Shown here one piece after another: positions 12,001-24,000 of a stretch of 64,000 nt of DNA (position 1 is the stretch's first letter; the number at the start of each line of letters is the position of its first letter). Source of the stretch: Branchiostoma floridae (taxonomy: Eukaryota > Chordata > Leptocardii > Amphioxiformes > Branchiostomatidae); assembly GCF_000003815.2 (NCBI RefSeq), contig NC_049994.1:18295685-18359684 (forward strand). Reading direction: 5' to 3'. A program made the translations under genes and the position numbers. The notes under the pieces are model-generated. The model did not search any database. It was not told the origin of the DNA and saw only the letters and a program-made list of their open reading frames with translations.

Positions 12001-15000
12001 CAAACTTGTCGTACAACCCGTTTTGTGCGACCTGTACAAAGAAAGTAGATCACGTCTATTGTGCTGAATGAGTTGTGAGAAACAAGCTCCGAACAATCCA
12101 ACGGTTTATTCAGCTGTCTGTGATTTACCGTGCTGAATATTCATAACAAAGGACTTGTTGCCGAGATGTACTTTATTTTTGGCCAGCTAGAAGAAAGTTT
12201 GTTTTCATTTCTTTTTTATTCTTTCGGGTGTGTCGAACAAGTCTTGAGATGTTTTAACACTTATGTTTTTGAAAAGAAATGTTGAAAATGAAATTGGCTT
12301 GGTATGGTTAAAATATGTCAGCGCAGTTTTGTCCTGCCTCGCAACAAGAGGTCAAGCCCTCAGTAATGTATGTAGGACCACCAGAATACTCTCCAAGCGG
12401 AGGTCGAGTCGCGGAGATATACTAGTAGTCGAAAAAAAATACGCGGCTCTGTATTTTTTTCGACTACTAGTATATTTCCGCGACTCGACCTCTGCTTGAA
12501 GTACACCAGAAGCCTTTTTACGCTAGAATATCTATGCGGACCCTTGCAACTAGCCTTCCGGTAGAATTTTTTGATGGATAGATAAAAAGACAAGGCATTT
12601 TTAAAGCCCCTGTGAAGACAAACTCAGACATGCTGGCACATTATTCGCTACATACTTTTCAACCTTTTTAAGTTTTAGCAAACCAAGGTGGGACAACGCA
12701 AATATTTATAACCTTCTACTTCTAGACAAAACTTATCGTCGCGAGTTGTTGTCCATCAAACAATGTAGTCTCTACCAGACTCCGGATCGCTGGAAAATCG
12801 TAGAAATGGAACAAATAGAGAGGAATATAACCGGCCAGGGAACAGCTCGCGAACCGACGATCGCGTGCTGTTCCCTACCCAGCAATATTTCTCTGGCCGG
12901 CATACTCCTCTATTCGTTCCATTTCTACGATTTTCCAGCAATCCGGAGTCTGGTAGAGACTACAAACAATGAAGAGTGAAGTGAAGTGAGTGAGTGTATA
13001 GTGAGTTATCTGTATTGTCTGTTCTCTCCAGTGTTGAGTGACCCGCTCTGACCCCTTACCTTGAGTCTCCGTCTTTCACTGCTGTGGAATTTTGGTTTGA
13101 TACAATCAGTGTTACCTTAGGCTTAGGTACAAGCTGTTGTAGTATATCTATAGAAACACCTTAGCTTAGAGAAATAAACACGCGCATAGATACAGGTCCT
13201 GATATAGATATTGATGTAAATATATGGCCTAGTCTCCAATCAGACGTGTCAGATCAGCAGGATTAAGAAAGAGAACTTGGCTAAATAGGGAGAAATAAGT
13301 TGCCATGAAATTTCACGTTTTTCTTTTACTTGAAAGTTTTAGTAGTTTACGTTTTCTCGATGCATTTTTATCGGGCCCTTCATTTTGTATACCGTCTTTT
13401 ATGTCTTCTTTGGCAGCGGGACACAAAGATAACGTTACAAAATAAAGAAAGTCACATAAAACGCCTAAAAGTAAAAACTCGTCAGAAACAGGAGGAACCT
13501 AACCTCTGCTTGGGGAGTCGCAGAATATTCTCCAAGCAGATCCTATGGTGCCATAAGATAGTTTTCACTCCTCTGCCAACATTTGATACTACTAGTACTG
13601 TAAATGTTTTTAAGTTCGCGGGGATTTAATTTCGCGGTAGCGGGAAAAAGGACTTTTCGCGGTGGATTTAAGTTCACGGTAACGCCATAGACTGCAATCT
13701 AATATCATTATAGAAAAATGTTCGCGGTGGTTTTAAATTCGCGGTGAAGTGATCACCGCGAAAACCGCGAACATTAATCCACCGCGAACATTTCTGCATT
13801 TACAGTATTCCACCGTAGTATCTGCTTGGAGATTATAGCGGAATTCTGTTTTCCATGATTTCCTAGGAAGAAACCGATGGAGGTTAATTAAAGACTCTCA
13901 AATGAATGCAGTTGGATCTGCCATACTAAACGGTTGTTTTGCAGTTGGGTGCTAACGATTTAACGACCCGCTGTGAATGCCCGGATAATCCCGCTAACTC
14001 ATTAACGTGTAAATAAGAAGCCGTATAATCCTGGCAGCTCCACTATTTTCCCATGGACACCGGCTGGGAGGGGTGTGGTATCTCTGGGCAGATGTTCGGA
14101 TCCTTGGTCTGAAATCGGAATCGGAGTCCCGAGTAGCCTGAGTTACCCTCCAAGCAGAGGTCGAATCGAGCAGATATAGGAGGAGAGGATTATACGGCTT
14201 CATATTTACACGTTAATGAGTTAGCGGGATTGCGCGAGTCGACCTCTGCTTGCAGAGTAGCCTGAGTGTAACTGTACACGTAGGTAGGTTACTGGTGCCC
14301 CCATACTAGATGTTCGACTCTGTTTGACTCAGAGATAGGAAAGTTTTCTTCTGTCACTTCTGAGTCCCGAATAGCATGAGTGTCACTGTGTTGAAGTCTA
14401 CTAGCTTACCGGACTAAAATCAATTAAACTGTAGTACACAAAAACCTCGGGGTTTCTATTCTCCAAGCAGAGGTTCGACTCCGTCTGTTTTTGACGTGTT
14501 TTAGGCGTTGCTATCGGGGTTTCTATTTTATGCTCTTTTGTTCACGTTAGCTTGCAACGAGGTTGCTTTGTGTCAATTGCTTGCATGGAAGATGTGAAAG
14601 CCCGATAAAAAAACAGCGAAAGCCGAACCTCTGCTTTGACTTTTGACTTTGAGAGTAACGCCTAGATGCTCCAGTCCCTTATCTGTGTAAAGATCATCAC
14701 CCATACGGGCATTAATACAGGCCATCGCTGATCCATTATATCTTTATCTCATATCACCTCGACCTCGCCTCTGATTGGCTGTTTCCGACCGAGATAAGAT
14801 ATGATGAGGGAGGAAAGTGTTTCCAATCAAACCGATACGGCTGTGATCTGATATGCAAACTACCGACCACTGATACGGCATATTTGCGGACCCATGTGGT
14901 GCCGTGGCGTAACAAGCCCCATATGTATTAATGGATTATCTGCCATATGTGGTACAGACTTCCCAAGCAGAGGTTGATACATGGGGAAAATCGTGATCTT

Positions 15001-18000
15001 ATGGTGGGGATTAGACCTGGTGTATTATGCTTTTTGCGGAGAGGACAGAAAAGACTTGGTAGCTCTAATACCAGTCTAGGTGGGGATAGCTGACAGAAAA
15101 AAGACGGCATGTCACGAGAAAAAGGTCACGATTTTCCATCAACCTCTGCTTGGAGAGTAGTAGAGACATTCTTGCATAGCCGAAGTTGTATGTCTCATAG
15201 TTATGATTTTACCATTGTCAATACGCACCTAAGGACGCCGTATATTTGTATTACCTCCAAGCAGAGAGTAGCCAACATAATATAGTTACGGAAAAGGTTG
15301 AAATACAGTCCAAGTTTCCCTAGAAAACCACTCAGAGGGCTGATAAAATAATAAATCTACTCAGTGTGGACAGGTGGTCGCTTTAGACAGGATCATAAAT
15401 ATTGCTTGTGTCTATGGGGAAGACTGTCCAAGGGACCATCAAAAGTGGCGGCAATGGCCAGGTTGTCTTTATGTAGAGGTGGTTACTTGTACAGTTTTCA
15501 CTTTGCAGTATTTGCACGTGAGTCTTTAAAGAAGTCGTACCGTTTTTCTGGCGACCACGATAAAGTTTTTCCACCCCCAACATCTGCTTGGAGATCGCAA
15601 GCACACGCCGTATGCGCCGAAAACACGTTTGGCTTCCTTCGCGTGTGCTTGCGATCCCTGCACCACTTTCTCACGGGTATAAAGTGGGGTTAAGGTCGGT
15701 TTCTGCGCCCCTCTCCAATCTCCCCTTTCCCAAATGCATCCTGACTCCTGACACTTATTTAGCCTCCCGGTCCCGTTACCCCATTACAGTATAACGCGAT
15801 CCGAATGTCCCGACGTACAAACAATCTGCTAGTGATTTGCGCGACGTCCGTACGTCCATATGTGACGATTTATGGCGCGAAAATAGCGAGAAACGCACCC
15901 CAAAAACTTGAGGTTATTTTTCATCGCCTCGAGCGGTTCTTATCAAGATCTGAGACGGATGGGTTCCTTATGTCGTGTGTCTGTCTTGGGGCTAGACTCA
16001 AGAAACTCAAACCAGACAGATTACGTTTCTCAAGAAACCCTTCGTCTTGGCATCTGCTCACCTCAAGGTCATTGTCTGACGTTTAGAGGTCACGAAGGAA
16101 AACTATACCAGCTAGGCTCATTTTCAAATTTTGTAGCCCATCCTTGCATTTAATTTTTGCGTGACATTTTCGTACCCCAAAAAGTGTCCACAAAAATATG
16201 GTCCTTGATAATATGTAAGTCAGTGTTTTGTATAGTTTGTCAGTCCCACCCAGAAATTATTACCTACTTAATGTGTCAGAGTTTGGTATATGCTATAATA
16301 TACTCAAGTTACTGGAGTATTGGCCTATGTCCGGTAAAAAATTATGAGGTTTGATGAAATGAAGTGATGACTTTGTTCTCGAAATCATGTATATTTTTCT
16401 ACTTCGGTTAAGTTAATTATCTGCAGAAAGATGACACCTAGTTCAGTTTTGGGTAATTTCCCCTTTCCTGAACTGGCAACCCCCTTGGAGACCCAGTTTA
16501 ATTTGCATGGCCACTCTAGTTACTGTTCAAACATGCGGTAAAATCAATTAGCAGGCCTGAAACTGTAGTACACAAACCGCTGGTTTCCCCTGGTGACGGA
16601 GCGTGGATTAATTTTCTAGGGTTCGGTTTCCGCTTTTCGCCGTTACCATGGTAACTAAACCAGCCCGACACGTCAGCTGTCATGAAAAAAAAATCATATT
16701 AAACCTTCAAGAATCAAGGAGGAAAGGGCTTTCGATTTTCCCTTTTACTTCTAGAGTACAGCAGAGTGGTTTCAGTCAGGTAGTGGCCGCTTTTCTGAGT
16801 AGAGTAGAGTAGAGTAGACATATTCGGTTTGGCAGGAGTTTGTACTCCATGGAACCGCTACTTCAACATCTCTACATATTTCTGCTTTTACATATTTCTA
16901 GTGCCTTTACGTGCAATTACCTTTGCGACCAGAGATTCCCAGAAAGAATACTAGTATATGTTTTTTTTTTCATCAGTTGAGATACAAGTGGCAATGGTTT
17001 GTCTTTATCCACTTACCCCTCAGCAGTACTCTCCAAGCAGAAGGTTAGGCTCCGGCTGTTTTTTACGGGTTTTTTTTAAGTCGTTTTTATCGGACTTTCT
17101 ATTTTGTCGTTTTTTCTTACGGGGCCGAGACTAACAGGGATAGGGCGATACCAGACCAAGAAAAAGAAAACATGGAGAGGCCGATCAAAACAACTTAGAA
17201 AGAATGCTGAAAAACCAACCGGGAGCACAAACCCTAGTATCTAATTCCGAAGGAGAGAAAGGTGGAAAAACAACAAAGAAGGACAACAGAAGGACACAAG
17301 GAAAAACACGGAAAGGAATTGAATTTGGAGGCGAAAACACAAGACGATCTAGTTCCAAGAGTTTAGCGGGCAATGCTCTAGCCTACAACTTGCAAGTAAT
17401 AATTTCAGTTCTACCATTTATATAGCCTGGTAACCATCGTGGCCTGTACAAGGGTCTGTTTTAACCAACACTACCAAAATAAACAGCCGGAGCCTAACCT
17501 CTGCTTGGAGAGTACTCAGCAGGCGGTTATCGTTAGAACAGAAATGCAGGTTTATTTACCGACAGGGGTCCGCTTATTTGGACAGGTCAGGAGCACAGGT
17601 CGGGTGGGGTCGGCAGTGTCTTCATCTGGACACAGAGTTATCTACTAAAATCTATTCCTAGCGTCTACCGACTCCCCAGGTCGTTGGAAAATAGCAGAAA
17701 CTGGTCAAATGGACAGACAACTTGCCAGAGAAGTTTAATAGTGGGCTGAGCGAAAAATACAATTTGTGACCTAGGGCTAGATACTATTTTTCCTAGCGAC
17801 TTGTGGTGCCTGGTTGTGGCTATTATTCCCTAGCATTTTGTAGTTTACATAGGCTATCTGCTATATCCTGTTCAATAATGTCGACTTTGGTATTGCTGTC
17901 GTTGTCTAATATTCCTAAGAAAACTTTGTAGGTACAAACATTCGTATTTTTGTTTATCCTCGTACTCGTAACATATTTTTCCAGAGGCATTCAAATTAAT

Positions 18001-21000
18001 ATGCTAAAATGTATCATACAAAAGTTCTCAACGTTTAGTTAGTAGAATACAGAAAGGTATCATCGCTAAGGATGGATTCAATCAAGAAGCCCCCGGCTCA
18101 TCTACGTTGACAGACGGAAGATCCCGTTACAATTATCCTGCGGTCCTCGACCATGTGTGTCCATAGGGAGAACCTTCTCTGATTGTTTACAGACGGGTTG
18201 TGAGATGCGGGCCCTTTTGTCATTCCTTATCAAACTTCATTAGATTTCTTTTGAATAAAAACTGCGAGTATTTTCCATATAAATGGGATAAGAGCAGATA
18301 ATACTGGGATGAATAGTTAACGGTATTACCTGCTAACGTTTTGTGTCCGGTTCCCGTATTTCGGAGGTCCTGTGGTGAATGAATATATTACAGTAGATAA
18401 TGCATACAATTACAAATGGACACATTATACATGGAAGAAATCTGGAATGACAGATTTACCCAAATGAACCAGTCAGTGCCCAAACAAGTTCACCGGCTTA
18501 GATTGTGGCGCTAGAAGTGTTCATTTTAATAATCTACATGATTTCACTGCTATATTAAATGCTGCTGCACAAAGATTATTGTAAAGGATTATTATGAAGA
18601 CACCGAATCTGATTCTGAAATAGACTGAATGAAAATCTCGTTATTCATGCTCATCATTCCTGATTTCACGCCGACAAAGCAAATTTCGTCAACACGCGGC
18701 AACGCTGACAGTCATGATCTGTTGTATCTGTTTTCTGTTTTATATACAAGTTGACAGCATTACCTCTGTATTTTCTCACAACATAATATAACCTCACAGA
18801 ATCACCCATGTTAATTTGTAATGCCCACCCGCCTTGAAAAACAGTCGATTGTTTCTGTAGTTACCTCCAAGAGAAATGGAGGTTATGTTTTCGGTGTGTC
18901 CGTCTGTGTGTCTGTCCATCTTTTTTCCTGTGTCAGGTGCTTAGGTCACTCACGTCAGTGTAACTTCAAAACCAGTTGCTGGATTGTGATGATATTTGTA
19001 ATGTTTGTGTTTGTAATAATTTTGTAATAAGATGTTTCCTGTTTTTCTCTATTCCAGGCGTCCCGCTGTGCTTCTATATAACCTGTTCTGTGGAGGACCC
19101 TGCTTCGCCTTTATTCTACTCGGCACAAAAGTGAGTCCTGCAGCTTTTCTTCTTTCTTTCTTATCGACTGGAACTCCCCTAGGGACAGACCACCTGTGTA
19201 GATGGAGGGGTGTGTGGTCTGCAGCCAGGGGGACGTATCATTAACTATCATTAGTGTCTATCAGACCACCTAAAGGTCGTAAGAATAGCAAAGGTCCTCT
19301 CCAATGGAATGCATATTTGGCTTCTTGAGGTAGCCCGTCAGATATGGAAGAAGTGGACATCCACACCCCAAATATTTATCCAGAATCAGACAGTAAAGTT
19401 GCCAGTTTAGGATTCCTAAAATTTAGTATTGAACTTTTAACGAATAGTCTCTCGATAGGTAAAAGTACAACACCAGAAAATGGTTCTAAAAGTCCCAGAA
19501 ACAGACATAAACGCTGTTAATGAACCGGATCATAAGATGAACTTGAAGACTAGCTTCCTCCTAGCCTCTAGCAGGCTCCACAGGGCGCTGGAAAAGTAGA
19601 AGAAATTGGCCAAATAGAACAGAAAACGCGCCAAAGGAGTTAGAATAGATAACCGAAGAGTACAGTTTGCGACCTGAGGTACTCCCTGGTCATCTACCTC
19701 CTCTGGTGTGTTTTCTGTCTTATTTGGCCAATTTCTACTATTTCCCCAGCGACCTGTGGAGCCTGGTAGAGGCTAGCTCCGAGTCCAACATGTTTCTCAT
19801 TTTCACGTCTGACATCAGACAAGAAGCACTTTCAGACGGGTTAATGTGACGTCACAAAGGTCACGACCTCTCCAACATTCCAAATATGGAGAAGGTCACG
19901 GTCAGCAGCCGCGGGCTGTCAAAGTCAGGGTCACTTCCACAGACTGACAAAAGAGAAGTTTATTAGAGGAGAGTTTATCGTGTGTTGTCACCGGAAGGCT
20001 AATTGAAACTGGCAAGGTAACAATGAGGAATGCAGATATAGACTAGAGCCATGTGGGCGGGTGAACTTGTCGAAAAGAGACTTCTTCTCTAGATGTAATA
20101 TTTTGGAGTCAAAACACAGAGGTCTATCTGATGAACGGTGATCACACAGATCTTCTTTTCGCCAGTAGAAGTTCCTTTTGTTCTGTTTTTATGTGTCAGA
20201 CTGGAAGGCTAATTGAGAGTGACAAGGTAACAATGAGGAATGCAGATATATGGAGACTAGAGGCGTGTGGGTGGGTGAACTTGTCGAAAAGGGACTTGTC
20301 GAAAGACCAAACCTTCTTGTGTTGGTGTAATATTTTGGAGTCAAAACAGAGTTCTTTCTTCATCTGATATACCGTGATGACACAGATCTTCTTTCACAAT
20401 TAGATTTTTCATCTGTTCTGTTTCGTTTAATGTGTCAGGGCGCTTTTTACGTGCCTCACGCCTCTTGCCGTATATTGCCTTCCCAACCGCATATTTCTAA
20501 ACTGTGACAAGAAATACTAGTGGTTAACAATCTTAAGTTCAAACACGATTTGTGCAATCCCTCAGATATCATCATCATCATCGTCATAAATACCCCCAGA
20601 TGACCCCCTCGAGGGGCAAAGTACGGGGTGGGCGGTACCGGCGGTGGTGGTTGAGATCCCGGGTTAGATGTACGTATAGCTAGGATACCGTCTAGAACTC
20701 CACCTTACATCTGCTTGTAGATATTTGGCCGCAAGAAAGCCCAATAAAAACGCATAAAAACGTAAAAAAAGTCGTAGCCTAACCTCTGCTTTGAGAGTAA
20801 AGTTTGCCACATCAACAACGTTGTATGTTGAAGTGGCAAAATTGTCCTATATTTAACATCTGCTACCAGTGCTAAAAGATTATATATCTAGTCCGTACTG
20901 TATCAAGGTTGTATGTTGATGTAGCGAAGTTGTCCTATATCTCACATCTGCTGGGAGATTATATATCTAGTCGCTGCTGTATGTTGATGTAGCGAAGTTG

Positions 21001-24000
21001 TTGTATCCAACCGTGCGATGGCACCCAGCTGGAGAAACATGTCGGAGTGGTTCCCGATCTTCTCAACGACCCGGGGCGCCTTTCAGCGACCCACGGAGCC
21101 TCGTACCGACCCGCGAAATGCCCGTAATGTGTCCCTGATGACGGGTCCCAGATTCACCCAGATCTGTCATTTGATTTGGAGCAGATTCATTTTCTGGCTG
21201 GAGGGAAAAATCAGTTTGAATTTCTCTGAAAAGTAACATAGTGTAGAGTAACAAGTGTTACCGGCAGCGTACTTGCGTTTGTTTGTGTGTTTGGTTTGGC
21301 TTTGTTTGTTTGGTTGGTTGGTTCGTTGACTGATTGTAATCAAAGTAGTAGCTGACAAGTTCTGTGTTTCGTTCGTTCGGTCGTTCAACTTTTATTTGTG
21401 GGTTCGAAACTTTCATATACCATAGTCTTATGGGTTGCGATAGAAGTCACATGACAAAACTTTGTGGTTAAAAAATATGCCTCTTTTAGTCCCAATAAAG
21501 AGCAACTTCAATCGTAAGCCACGATCCTTCGAGCCATCCCGTTTCAGCCTTTATTTGATTCACATTAATACTTGAATTGTCTTTGAGGGCGTCTTTAATT
21601 TCACAGAGAAAACGTCTTAAAAACGATTGCTTTCTTCAAGTGTGTACACCAGCTCCTTTGATCCGGCTGCAGTCGTGAAAATGAAGTGTCGGCTGAATCG
21701 CTTCAGTCGCGCGGAAACAATTCCGTCAACTCAGACGGACAAGCAGAATTGTCGTCTGACAGAGCCGTCAATCAGTGTGATGTAGGCGGGGTCAAAGGTC
21801 GTTGCCCCGGTGACCCCGACCTTGAGGGTTGCGGCGCGGTCAGCCTCACGTGTGGCCCGTTATCTCCAAGCAGATGCTGGGTTGAATTTTGTCACTTTTT
21901 CTGACTGTTAGGCTTTTCCGTTGACATGGCTGTGTGAGAATTACCTCCAAGCAGATGTAAACAGCAAAAAATCGTAACGTTTCATGATCCCAGTTCTAAC
22001 AAGCACTATGAACTTGAGAAACTTAATCTTTTTTGCATCTACTAGTACTTCGAGATCACGTACCTCTTCGAATTCGTACCTCTAGTCTCAGCTCAGTGAA
22101 GCACAGATATTTGTAATGAGAAATATTAGTGAGAAACTCCACTCACTGGAATGTCAGAGACGTAAAAAATATTCGGTGAGGGAAAGATCTTGATCTGGAG
22201 ACCAGATTATTTTTCTCGTTATAAATAATTTACAAACTCTGACGAAGTCCATGGTAAGCCCAGATATTACCAGTGTTATGATGATCTTATACAATACCCA
22301 AACATTAGCTTTGAGATTGCGGCCTACTCCACTGTAACAGGGCCGGGGGTTTTCGAGATTATTGTAAACCCGGCCCCAGTCGCCTATTTTGCTGACCGTG
22401 TGTCCGCAGCCTGGACTTATGTAGCTTTGGTCGACTCCCAATGGTCGCTGCACAACGCCAGTCGGTACACTAGTTTGTTGGAACACTTCCATGCATAGAC
22501 GATAGAGATTTCGGAACATAGGGATTTCGGAACATAGGGATTTCGGAACATAGGGATTTCGGAACATAGGGATTTCGGAACATAGGGCGGTCACCAGTCG
22601 CCCCACCCTCTCCCCGTCGGCAGATGGAGAGTTTTGCGTGGGAAACAGAACAGATGCTCCCGTACTCCCACCGTGGGAACCTCACAGACTCCGCTGTACA
22701 TTTACATCTGTAGAACGGGCGGTTAATGACAATTACGTTTTATTCGTTTCCAATTGCATTTGAATCGCGTTTTATTTTCTCGGTTTGTGGATAGTCTATT
22801 GTAACAAGGACCAGGTATTACGATCATGCCTTGTCAATGTCTAGTATACAGCATAGGGGGCTATACTACTATCCAGGGACTGTGTATCGTTAAATGTGAC
22901 TTTCCACACATTTCGACAAGTCTCCATACAGAATTGTGTTAATTTTCAAAGCCTTGATTAAACATTTTGCTGCAAAATGCACAACTGACGCTTCTGTTGT
23001 GTGTGAGATGGCTCGGAGCCAAGAAAGTGGCCTCCAAAGTGTCTAAACTTGGCTAACCTTTCTCCAGTTCTCAGTGTGATAGTTTCCGATATCATGAGAT
23101 TGCTTACTCGTTGCTATGACACCGGTGACATACAGAAAGATTACAGCTAAACTTCAAGCAGATGTAAGGATCCGGCTGAATCTTACTTTTTCCCGTCTGG
23201 TTACCACAACATTTGCCCTGTTTTCTTCAACTTTTACTTACAAGGGATCGAATTATTGTAAATGTAATACTAGAAATTGGCTGTAGTTACAAAGTGTAGC
23301 AATGTTGAAAAAAACAGGTCTAAAAGACTGAGACGGAACCCCACATCTGCTTGGAGATAAGCTAAGATCTTACTGTCTGTCACCCGCGGCTTTGAGAACA
23401 AACCAGGTCGCGTAGTGCTGTTAATCTTTACTCTCCAAGCAGAGGTTCGGCTCCAGCTGTTTTGACGTGTTTTCGTGCGTTTTTGCCAGGAGTTTCCAGT
23501 TTTCGTTTTCGTTTTGTTCACAAAGAAAACGAAAAATAGAAAGCTCGACAAAATACACATAAAAAACAACCAGAACTGAATTCTGCTTGGAGAGCAGTTA
23601 ATATGTTGTATTGTTTCCAAACCACACCTATGATCTCCGAATGTATTAGAGTAGAGCAGAATCTTCGGCCATGTAGAAGTTTTGACATCTCTCTTCAATT
23701 TCAAAGTACATCACCCAAAGCCACTGTATGTACTTTTCCGTTAATCTTCATTCTATGGTGCTTTCCCGATCTACACATTGTCTGAATGTACTCCAAGTCG
23801 CTGTCTCGACATGTTTGATGCCGAAACTAATTCACTCCGACAAAAGCAATATCCCGATTCTTTGGCAGAGGATTGAACTCATTCAGCACAAAACTGCCGC
23901 TTGGTCCCTGTTCCAAGCCACAGTACCTATTCCAACCCAAACAAAGCCCCCTCCCCGCCCCCCTCTCGGCAAACCGCGGCAGCTGGCGGGCTTTTGTCGG

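Larger units (their letters stand above)
9424..19057 (+). other. Intron 1 of the TMEM26-like gene (repeat-rich)
   Basis: A 9.6-kb intron containing the elements listed separately. The stretches between them (9800-11400, 15160-15590, 15660-17026, 17830-19050) show short direct duplications. An example is 10110-10265 against 12180-12260, sharing AAGTTTGTTTTCATTT and GAGACACTTATGTTTC-like words. No coding exon was found in them. Confidence 0.6.

Noticed and set aside
15805..16153. Open frames of 80-93 codons in TMEM26 intron 1
   Set aside because: Two overlapping frames are equally open and neither looks like a known protein or transposase; chance cannot be excluded.
22154..22685. Open frames with repeated CSEIPMFRNPY peptide
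   Set aside because: Produced by the 16-bp minisatellite, which cycles through all three frames.
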